This document shows positions 15,654-22,069 of a DNA stretch of 22,069 nt, in pieces (position 1 is the first letter of the stretch; each line of letters opens with the position of its first letter). The position numbers and the translations under genes were made by a program. The notes below the pieces were generated by a model. The model worked only from the letters and a program-made list of their open reading frames with translations. It was not told the origin of the DNA and did not search any database. The stretch is taken from contig CAYLWW010000015.1 in assembly GCA_964387585.1 (NCBI GenBank), positions 1 to 22,069 of the forward strand. Reading direction: 5' to 3'. Origin of the DNA: CAYLWW01 sp964387585. GTDB lineage: Bacteria; Pseudomonadota; Alphaproteobacteria; Rickettsiales; Midichloriaceae.

Positions 15654-16148
15654 TCAATTTTGAAGCAAAGTGTTTAAAGATGAATAAACTTCTTCAGCAT
15701 GTCCTTGGACTTTGACTGGGGACCAAATTTTTGCTATTTTACCTGAAGAATCAATTATAAAAGTGCTTCTAATAATCCCAAGTTTTACCGAACCAAAAAC
15801 TTTTTTCTCCCCATATACTTCATATAATTTAGCAACTTTATTTTCACTATCTACTAGCAATTCAAAAGGTAATTCGCACTCATTCTTAAATTGATTATGA
15901 CTTTCTAGGGTATCAGCTGAAACTCCTATTATAATACTTCCCAAAGAGTCAAATTTTGAAGAATATTTAGCGAAATCATTAGCTTCCATGGTGCATCCAG
16001 GAGTATTATCTTTAGGATAAAAATATAATATCACTGAAGATACTTTGTGTTTATGATTTTCCCCAACATAATCAAATAGTCTGAAATTATCGCCTTTAGT
16101 AGAAGTTAAAGTAAAATCTAAAGCTGTGGAGTTAATTTGTAGTGTCAT
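15654..16148 (-). CDS. bcp: Bcp/PrxQ-type thiol peroxidase
   Basis: A 164-residue peroxiredoxin that reduces hydroperoxides at a reactive thiolate, normally recycled by thioredoxin. The peroxidatic Cys52 sits in YFYPKDNTPGCTMEANDF, the Bcp signature with P-x-x-x-T/S-x-x-C. In two-Cys Bcp proteins the resolving Cys lies five residues later; here that position is Asn57, and the only other cysteine is Cys91 (FKNECELPF). So it is a 1-Cys form, or Cys91 serves instead. IDSSGKIAKIWSPVKVQGHAEEV at the end is typical. An AAAGAG ribosome-binding site precedes the start. It lies 12 nt downstream of the SurA-like gene, probably in one transcript. Confidence 0.93.
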   Translation of the reverse strand: MTLQINSTALDFTLTSTKGDNFRLFDYVGENHKHKVSSVILYFYPKDNTPGCTMEANDFAKYSSKFDSLGSIIIGVSADTLESHNQFKNECELPFELLVDSENKVAKLYEVYGEKKVFGSVKLGIIRSTFIIDSSGKIAKIWSPVKVQGHAEEVYSSLNTLLQN

Positions 16149-16160
16149 GACTCTTTCGTT

Positions 16161-17375
16161 TTAAATATTAAGCTCAATCATATAATTTTGCTTAATTTTA
16201 GTTAAATATCGACTTAAATATAAACCTAGTTTTATATCATACAATAAGTTTTTTATTTCTAATTCAGGATTAGCATTATCTTTCTTATTTATAGTCAATC
16301 TCTCTAACATCTTGTTTTCATTAATTAACCTTTCTTTTTTAGATTTTGGACTTTCTTGATAATTGACTAACTGTAATATTATAATTTTATCCCCGATTTG
16401 CATGGGTTGTCCAATTTGACCAATATTTAACTGAGTAATGATATCTACATAAGGATTTGATAAGTCTTTTACCGCTATCCACCCTATAGACCCTGCATTA
16501 TCAGATGAGCTTGTTTCTATGGAATATTTTTTAGCTAGTTCATTAAAACGTACTCCACTTGCTAATTGAGTAAATATATATTCAAGAATATAGTGGATGT
16601 CTTTATCGTTTACCTTATAATCTAAAGGTAAAACAATCTCTGCTAGCTCTACTCTATCATCAATAGTAGGTTTGCTTACTTCTCTTCTATATGCTTTCAT
16701 TGTCTCTTCTAGGCGATTTTTTTCCAACTCTTGCATTGTTAACAATAAATTCTTATTTTCTAATATTTCTAAATCTGAAATAAGAATTTTCGGTCTCACT
16801 TGTGTTTTTACCATTTCTGCCCATAAAAGCTGACTTTTAACTTGTTGACGAAAATCTTCGATATTCACGTTGTTATTTTCTAACACACTTACAAATTGCT
16901 CTGTCTTTAAACCATTATCTTGAGCTATAAGATCTATAGCAGACTCTACGTCTTTTCCTTTAATTTCAATACCCAATTTTTCGGCTTCAAGTTTAGCGAC
17001 ATTTTCATCAATAAGCATATTTAATATCTGATAATGTAACTTTTCTCTTTCATCAGGTCTGAGTTTATCGAATTCTATTCCATTAGTAATGCGTATAAGA
17101 TCAATACGCGCATTAAATTCATAGCTAGTAATTATTTTATTACCTACTTTAGCTAATATCTTATCATTAAAAGAATAAGAACTAGATATAGTTAAGGTAT
17201 TACAAGCAAAAGTGAATGCTATAATTAAGATTAGGTTATAAAAACTTCTATAACATTTATATTTCTCAGAAATGAAGAAATGGTAGATACGAAGAGTAAA
17301 GTGTAAAAAACCATACACCAGTGATGCATAGCGCACCAAATCTTTGTTCATAAGAGGTATATGTGACGATTTCAT
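16161..17375 (-). CDS. SurA-like periplasmic chaperone / PpiC-type peptidyl-prolyl isomerase
   Basis: A 404-residue SurA/PpiD-like protein that escorts outer-membrane proteins through the periplasm. After a hydrophobic signal (about 45-66), AKVGNKIITSYEFNARIDLI (75-94) opens the SurA N-terminal domain, which continues to about 200. One parvulin domain spans about 243-337 (VELAEIVLPL, GSIGWIAVKDLSNPY, GQIGQPMQIGDKIIILQL). E. coli SurA has two parvulin domains, so this is the single-domain form. The first 44 residues (from ATG 17375, alternative ATG 17351) form an odd extension with its own hydrophobic run; no in-frame Met starts directly at the signal, and no ribosome-binding site is seen. It precedes bcp by 12 nt. 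Confidence 0.85.
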   Translation of the reverse strand: MKSSHIPLMNKDLVRYASLVYGFLHFTLRIYHFFISEKYKCYRSFYNLILIIAFTFACNTLTISSSYSFNDKILAKVGNKIITSYEFNARIDLIRITNGIEFDKLRPDEREKLHYQILNMLIDENVAKLEAEKLGIEIKGKDVESAIDLIAQDNGLKTEQFVSVLENNNVNIEDFRQQVKSQLLWAEMVKTQVRPKILISDLEILENKNLLLTMQELEKNRLEETMKAYRREVSKPTIDDRVELAEIVLPLDYKVNDKDIHYILEYIFTQLASGVRFNELAKKYSIETSSSDNAGSIGWIAVKDLSNPYVDIITQLNIGQIGQPMQIGDKIIILQLVNYQESPKSKKERLINENKMLERLTINKKDNANPELEIKNLLYDIKLGLYLSRYLTKIKQNYMIELNI

Positions 17376-17904
17376 AATTTATTAATATATATATCAATTT
17401 ACAGGGTGATTAAATAATTGTATATTAGCCATAAGTAAAGAGATTATTAGCTCAGCTATGCAAAAAATTATTAGTTAATAGCACATATTCTATATTCCAT
17501 CTTAACTGGATTTTGAGTTAATACTAGAGATAAGACATCTAGTACAAAAAATACTTACTAACTTATCTATTATATTCAATTTATTACTTTTATGAATTTC
17601 TAATTTCTTTCAATTAATAAAAAATTAGAAATAAAGTCAGCTTTTAAAATATGAAACTTTTCTTTACTTATAAAGTATTAAATTTTAAAATACTATTCAG
17701 TTAATCTTAGTTAAAATTCATAATATATATTAAAACGGTCTTAGTTTTATTATATATGTATGTTATATAAATCTAAACGATTTCTAACTATTTAATATGA
17801 CTTTAGTAAATGAAAAAAAAGGTAGTAAAGCCATGAATAAAATCATATATAAGCAATGAATAAATTGCTAACTCTTTGTTTATCATAGGTATACAATCAA
17901 TTAA
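17376..17904. other. Divergent gene-free spacer (SurA-like / cydA)
   Basis: 529 nt without an ORF, serving both divergent genes. A perfect 11-bp inverted repeat ATTTCTAATTT (17596-17606) / AAATTAGAAAT (17622-17632) lies about 270 nt before cydA. A shorter one, AGCAAT (17852-17857) / ATTGCT (17864-17869), is about 35 nt before it. Either could bind a redox or oxygen regulator, but I recognise no known site such as an FNR box. TTGCTA (17865-17870) and TATACA (17890-17895) are a poor promoter guess with a 19-nt spacer. Confidence 0.4.
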
Positions 17905-19290
17905 ATGGAACAAGTTAATATGGAATTAATCAGCTCACTTATGTTGGCGCGAGCCCAATTTGCTGCAAATATCACTTTTCATATTTTATTCCCTACGCTT
18001 TCTATAGCATTAGGGTGGTTTTTGTTGTTTTTCAAGCTGCGCTATAATTATACTAAAGATAGTAAATGGATTGAAGCTTATAAGTTTTACATCAAAGTTT
18101 TTTCATTATGTTTTGCCCTTGGAGTGGTAAGTGGAATTACGATGTCGTTCCAATTTGGTACTAATTGGCCAGGTTTTATGAAGACTGTTGGAAATGTTGC
18201 TGGTCCCTTATTGGCTTATGAAGTGCTAAGTGCATTTTTTTTGGAAGCAACATTTCTTGGAGTTATGCTTTTCGGGTTCAACCGCGTTTCTAACAGAGTT
18301 CACACTATAGCAACTTTATTAGTAGCTCTAGGAACAACTCTTTCTGCATTTTGGATTATAAGTTTAAACAGTTGGATGCATACCCCATCAGGCTTTGATA
18401 TAAAGGATGGAGTTGTTATAGTTTCTAATTGGATTGAGGTAGTTTTTAATCCTTCAATGTTATACCGCTTAACCCATATGTTAATGGCTTCTGCTATTTC
18501 TACTGCTTTTTTAATCATGGGTTTATCAACCTATCAATGGCTTAAAGGAGATCAAAGAAAAAGCGTTATAGCTGTTATAAAAGTAGCTACTTACACTGCT
18601 GCAATTATAGTGCCTATTCAATTTATTGTAGGCGATATGCATGGACTAAATACACTCAAATACCAACCTGAAAAAATAGCTGCTATGGAAGGTATATGGG
18701 AAACTGAGAAATCAGCACCATTGCGTTTATTTGCTATTCCTGATTCTAAAACCCGAAGCAATTCCTATGAAATTAAAGTTCCCCACTTAGGAAGCTTAAT
18801 CTTAACTCATAATTGGGATGGTGAAATCAAGGGCCTAAATGAATTTCAAGATATTCCCCCTGTTGCTCCAATATTTTTCTCTTTTCGTATTATGGTTGGG
18901 ATTGGATTTTTGATGTTAGCAACATCTTGGTTAAGCTCCTATCAACTATTACGTAAGGATAAGCTTAAACGTTATTTAGCTTATATTATTGTAGCGATGA
19001 CATTTTCTGGTTGGCTCGCAACCCTTGCTGGGTGGTATACAACAGAAATAGGAAGACAACCTTGGTTAGTCAATGGTATATTAAAAACCGCCGATGCTGT
19101 TTCTGATATAAAAGCCTCAATGGTTCTTAGCACATTTATTGCTTATATAACGGTGTATATTGCTCTTATTACTGTATTTGTATTAACTCTATTTTATCTT
19201 GCACGCCAAGATAGTAAAAATACGACTAAGTTATCATCACTGACTACTGAAAACGATCATGAAATTATTTTATTGAAAGGAGGTAATTAA
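17905..19290 (+). CDS. cydA: Cytochrome bd ubiquinol oxidase subunit I
   Basis: Subunit I (461 residues) of cytochrome bd oxidase, which oxidises quinol and reduces oxygen without pumping protons. Heme-ligand positions by remembered alignment are His26 (NITFHILFP), His191 (YRLTHMLMAS) and Met330 (FSFRIMVGIG). Q-loop residues Lys257 and Glu262 (PEKIAAMEGIWET) and GRQPW (383-387) are kept. At 461 residues it lacks the long Q-loop insert of E. coli CydA (522), so it is the short-loop, CIO-like form. Met6 (ATG 17920) gives the canonical MELISSLMLARAQFA start and may be the true one. It is followed after one base by cydB. Confidence 0.96.
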   Translation: MEQVNMELISSLMLARAQFAANITFHILFPTLSIALGWFLLFFKLRYNYTKDSKWIEAYKFYIKVFSLCFALGVVSGITMSFQFGTNWPGFMKTVGNVAGPLLAYEVLSAFFLEATFLGVMLFGFNRVSNRVHTIATLLVALGTTLSAFWIISLNSWMHTPSGFDIKDGVVIVSNWIEVVFNPSMLYRLTHMLMASAISTAFLIMGLSTYQWLKGDQRKSVIAVIKVATYTAAIIVPIQFIVGDMHGLNTLKYQPEKIAAMEGIWETEKSAPLRLFAIPDSKTRSNSYEIKVPHLGSLILTHNWDGEIKGLNEFQDIPPVAPIFFSFRIMVGIGFLMLATSWLSSYQLLRKDKLKRYLAYIIVAMTFSGWLATLAGWYTTEIGRQPWLVNGILKTADAVSDIKASMVLSTFIAYITVYIALITVFVLTLFYLARQDSKNTTKLSSLTTENDHEIILLKGGN

Positions 19291-19291
19291 T

Positions 19292-20302
19292 ATGGATTTT
19301 ACATTCATGAGTGAGCAATGGTTAACTTTAGTATTTGCTTCTTTAATGGGTTTAGCTGTTTTATTATATGTTATACTAGATGGTTACGATCTTGGGGTAG
19401 GCATTTTACTAAACCAGGCTAATGATCAAGAAAAGGATACTATGATAGCTTCTATTGGTCCATTTTGGGATGCAAACGAAACTTGGTTGGTTTTAGGTAT
19501 AGGAATACTATTAGTAGCATTCCCTATAGCGCACGGTGAAATTCTGACAAACCTTTATTTACCTACTGCAATAATGTTAATAATGCTTATTTTGCGTGGA
19601 GTTTCATTTGATTTTCGCGCTAAAGTAATTATTACTCATAAACACATATGGAATAAGTTATTTTCAATAGGATCAATAGGGGCTTCTTTAGCTCAGGGTT
19701 ATATGCTTGGCCTTTATATAATGGGTTTTGATGATAACCTTTCCTCACAATTATTTGCAATGCTTGTAGCAGTATGCTTAGCCTCAGGTTATAGTTTCAT
19801 GGGAGGAGCTTGGCTTATTATGAGAACCGAAGGAATATTGCAAGTTAAAGCAGTTCGATGGACTCGTATATCTCTTTGGTTAACTACTATAGGTATTGCT
19901 TTGGTTTCTATTACTACACCAATTATTAGCAGTAGAATTTTTGATAAATGGTTTAGTATGCCTAACATAATTCTATTAGCTCCAATTCCAATTATTACAG
20001 GAAGTATTATTTTGGCTATGGAATTTCTTCTAAGGAAGTTACCACTTTCAAACGATCGTTTGTCATGGGTGCCTTTTATTGGCGCTATGTCTATATTTGC
20101 ATTATCATTTCAAGGATTAGCATATAGTTTTTACCCGTATATTATACCTGAAAAAATGACAATATACGAAGCTTCAACATCTCCTGAAGCTCTTAAAGTG
20201 ATGCTGATTGGGGTATTAATCGTGTTACCATGCATTATTGCTTATACTATATTTGTTTATCGACTATTTTGGGGAAAAGTTCAAGAATTGAAGTATTATT
20301 AA
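19292..20302 (+). CDS. cydB: Cytochrome bd ubiquinol oxidase subunit II
   Basis: Subunit II (336 residues) of cytochrome bd, an integral membrane protein that pairs with CydA. Family features are VILDGYDLGVGILL (27-40), IGPFWDANETWLVLGIGILL (55-74), AFPIAHGEIL, and LRGVSFDFRAK. Length matches the short-loop type. A strong AAGGAGG at 19277-19283 precedes the ATG. No cydX/ybgT-like small gene is evident in the 83 nt that follow, and cydDC is not in the window. Transcribed with cydA. Confidence 0.96.
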   Translation: MDFTFMSEQWLTLVFASLMGLAVLLYVILDGYDLGVGILLNQANDQEKDTMIASIGPFWDANETWLVLGIGILLVAFPIAHGEILTNLYLPTAIMLIMLILRGVSFDFRAKVIITHKHIWNKLFSIGSIGASLAQGYMLGLYIMGFDDNLSSQLFAMLVAVCLASGYSFMGGAWLIMRTEGILQVKAVRWTRISLWLTTIGIALVSITTPIISSRIFDKWFSMPNIILLAPIPIITGSIILAMEFLLRKLPLSNDRLSWVPFIGAMSIFALSFQGLAYSFYPYIIPEKMTIYEASTSPEALKVMLIGVLIVLPCIIAYTIFVYRLFWGKVQELKYY

Positions 20303-20385
20303 CAACACTTTATCTAATATTTTATATAGTAAATAAAACTTACTTTATGTATAAAAGGTCGATACACATACAAATATAAATTAAG

Positions 20386-21378
20386 ATGAATAAACGAATT
20401 TTAACAGGTGATAGACCAACAGGTAAGCTACATTTAGGGCACTACGCTGGTTCATTAATAAATAGAATAAATCTACAAGATGAATACGAACAATACATAA
20501 TGGTAGCTGATGTTCAAGCATTAACAGACAATTTTGAAAATCCTAAAAAGATAACTGATAATGTTTTTGAAGTGGTTAAAGATTACTTAAGTGTTGGCAT
20601 CAATCCGGCAAAAAGTGTAATTTTTATACAGTCGCAAATTCCAGAAATTGCTGAATTAACAATATATTACTTAAATTTAGTAACCTTAGGAAGGTTAGAA
20701 CGCAATCCTACTGTAAAATTTGAGATTCAACAAAAAGGATATGATGATTCAATTCCCGCTGGTTTTTTTTGTTATCCAGTGAATCAAGCTGCTGACATTA
20801 CTATATTCCAAGCGGAATTCGTTCCCGTAGGCGATGATCAACTTCCTATGATTGAGCAAACCAATGAAATAGTAAGGAGATTTAATAGAATTTACAATAC
20901 TGATTGTCTAAAAGAGTGCAAACCAATTCTAAGTAAAAATACAAGACTTATAGGAATTGATGGAAAAGCTAAAGCCAGTAAATCTTTGAATAATGCTATA
21001 TTTTTATCTGATAGCCCAGAAGAAATAAAACAAAAAGTATTTAATATGTATACAGATCCTTCTCATATTAGAGTAACAGATCCTGGCTCTGTAGAAGGGA
21101 ATGTTGTATTTGCTTATTTAGATGCTTTTCATGAAGATAAAGAAGAAGTTGAAGCACTTAAGGGGCACTATAGAAAAGGTGGACTTGGAGACATAACTAT
21201 AAAAAATATTTTAAACCAAAGTTTACAAGGGATGTTAAGACCGATTAGAGAAAAGCGTTCTGAAATTAGTAATAGTATAGTACTAGAATCTTTAGAATCC
21301 GGTATAAAAAAAGCTCAACTATTAGCTAAAAACACTATAGAGGTTGTTCGATCAGCAATAGGTATAAAATATTTTTAA
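20386..21378 (+). CDS. trpS: Tryptophanyl-tRNA synthetase, atypical (Firmicutes-like) type
   Basis: A 330-residue class I synthetase that charges tRNA-Trp. The HIGH motif is HLGH (16-19) in TGDRPTGKLHLGHYAGSL, and the KMSKS loop reads KASKS (196-200) in GIDGKAKASKSLNNA. ADVQALTDNF (41-50), NPTVKFEIQQKG, PVGDDQLPMIEQT (147-159) and MYTDP complete the fold. From memory, the opening TGDRPTGKLHLGHY and the IDGKAKMSKS form are typical of TrpS in Streptococcus and other Firmicutes, while usual rickettsial TrpS opens near LSGVQTTGTLHLGNY. It may have been acquired by transfer. It is 83 nt after cydB, with no clear ribosome-binding site or promoter. No second trpS is in the window. Confidence 0.96.
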   Translation: MNKRILTGDRPTGKLHLGHYAGSLINRINLQDEYEQYIMVADVQALTDNFENPKKITDNVFEVVKDYLSVGINPAKSVIFIQSQIPEIAELTIYYLNLVTLGRLERNPTVKFEIQQKGYDDSIPAGFFCYPVNQAADITIFQAEFVPVGDDQLPMIEQTNEIVRRFNRIYNTDCLKECKPILSKNTRLIGIDGKAKASKSLNNAIFLSDSPEEIKQKVFNMYTDPSHIRVTDPGSVEGNVVFAYLDAFHEDKEEVEALKGHYRKGGLGDITIKNILNQSLQGMLRPIREKRSEISNSIVLESLESGIKKAQLLAKNTIEVVRSAIGIKYF

Positions 21379-21474
21379 TTGTCAAGCTGATAATTTTTGA
21401 TTATTTATTTAGCAGAATAATGAGACAGAGGATAGCTACTCTAATTTGGATGAAAAATCATGATATATAGTAAA

Positions 21475-21728
21475 TCAAGTCTGCATAGCATAATTAAAGA
21501 ATGATAACAAAGAGTCATATAAAGAGTTAAAAGAGGATAATTTTTGTTTAATCCATCTCCATATTAGCCCAAAACTTCTCTACTTGATTTAGATAGGAGC
21601 GAATATAGAGGTAAAAATATCAATCTACATCCAACTTATTCTATTAATTCCCTTGTTTTTTTTGACTTATGAAAAGATGCATTATCCATAATCACAAGAT
21701 TTTGTCGGTCTGTATCCTTTATCGCCTA
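21475..21728 (-). pseudogene. IS630-family transposase C-terminal remnant
   Basis: The minus strand reads NLVIMDNASFHKSKKTRELIE, then an internal stop, then VGCRLIFLPLYS, then (shifted) YLNQVEKFWANM, then (shifted again) WIKQKLSSFNSLYDSLLSFF ending NYAMQT and a stop at 21475. The order D-N-A-x-F-H-K-S, L-P-x-Y-S-P-x-L-N-x-x-E-K-F-W-A-N-M, W-I-K is unmistakably the DDE C-terminal half of IS630/Tc1-like transposases, with the second Asp and the Glu kept. One stop and two frameshifts make it dead. At about 21728-21740 it runs directly into the IS982-like remnant. Confidence 0.85.
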
Positions 21729-21990
21729 AGAATAGGCCGGTCAGGCATTTTGTCATAGATAAAACTGACACTCTATCATCAACATTCCCAGGCGTTAGCT
21801 GAACTCCTTGAATCTCACCAATTTCATTAATTACAATATGTAACTTTAGCGGAAAAAAACAATCCTTTAGTCGTTTTACCTAGCTTTGCGCATCCGGCGC
21901 AAATACTTTATTTCATCTAATCCTTTTTGTGTAACAAACTGCTATAGATGTTGAATCTACCTAAGATATTCCAATTTTTTGCCCCTTATT
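21729..21990 (-). pseudogene. IS982-family transposase remnant (right copy)
   Basis: The minus strand encodes KIGIS, a stop, VDSTSIAVCYTKRI, and after frame changes KLGKTTKG, LKLHIVINEIGEIQGVQLTP, then GNVDDRVSVLSMTKCLTGLF and LGDKGYR. These are IS982 DDE landmarks. Unlike the left copy it keeps the first Asp (VDST). It is a direct repeat of 190-490 with long identical blocks (for example around AATTTCATTAATTACAATAT). N-terminal and terminal-repeat sequences are missing. Confidence 0.75.
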
Positions 21991-22069
21991 AAAAATAAGT
22001 GATTATTTTGAGTAAATTTTCCATGAAAAATCATTTTTTTCGATTGAAAAATACTTAATTTGGATTAGG

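Noticed and set aside
1..22069. CRISPR array, tRNA or rRNA genes
   Set aside because: No regularly spaced repeats, and no cloverleaf or conserved rRNA segments were seen in any intergenic region.

Overview
This AT-rich 22-kb window looks like a chromosomal segment of an obligate intracellular alphaproteobacterium of the order Rickettsiales. A flagellated lineage such as a Midichloriaceae-like endosymbiont fits best. The reasons are low GC, housekeeping genes scattered as singletons or small fragments of normally larger operons, long empty AT-rich spacers, several decayed insertion sequences, and flagellar genes (fliG, fliH, fliN, motA) beside a cytochrome bd oxidase. The order and family are inferred from gene content; there is no 16S gene or other direct marker here.

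Layout. 1-600: two overlapping transposase remnants (IS5-like C-terminus, then IS982-like), minus strand. 612-5909, minus strand: an alpha/beta hydrolase, sucD, sucC (succinyl-CoA ligase) and pnp. 5910-6489 is an empty spacer holding a 39-nt perfect palindrome, and it is followed by rbfA. 7124-9281, minus strand: fliN, fliH, fliG (flagellar switch and export), then a glutathione S-transferase-like gene. 10478-11545, plus strand: rpmH with a textbook promoter, rnpA and yidD. 11593-12471, minus strand: motA. 12683-15636, plus strand: a compact operon of a TrpR-like regulator (YerC/YecD type) and a three-part ABC importer (binding protein, permease, ATPase). Its promoter is embedded in a large inverted repeat. 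15654-17375, minus strand: a Bcp-type peroxiredoxin and a SurA-like periplasmic chaperone. 17905-21378, plus strand: cydA, cydB and trpS. 21475-21990: a second mosaic of transposase remnants (IS630-like joined to IS982-like), minus strand. Its IS982 part is a direct repeat of the one at the left end.

How the parts work together. SucCD gives substrate-level phosphorylation in the TCA cycle and CydAB gives a terminal quinol oxidase. FliG/FliN/FliH/MotA are parts of a flagellum whose other components (FliF, FliM, FliI, MotB) must lie elsewhere if it is functional. The most interesting block is the TrpR-like regulator with its dyad operator, a TrpXYZ-like importer, and, 5 kb away, a tryptophanyl-tRNA synthetase that looks different from the usual rickettsial type. 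Together these suggest uptake and sensing of tryptophan or a related aromatic compound from the host, but no substrate can be read from the sequence. I found no CRISPR array, tRNA, rRNA or intact mobile element. I did not find a convincing wholly new system. The operator, the IS mosaics and the atypical trpS are the best leads.
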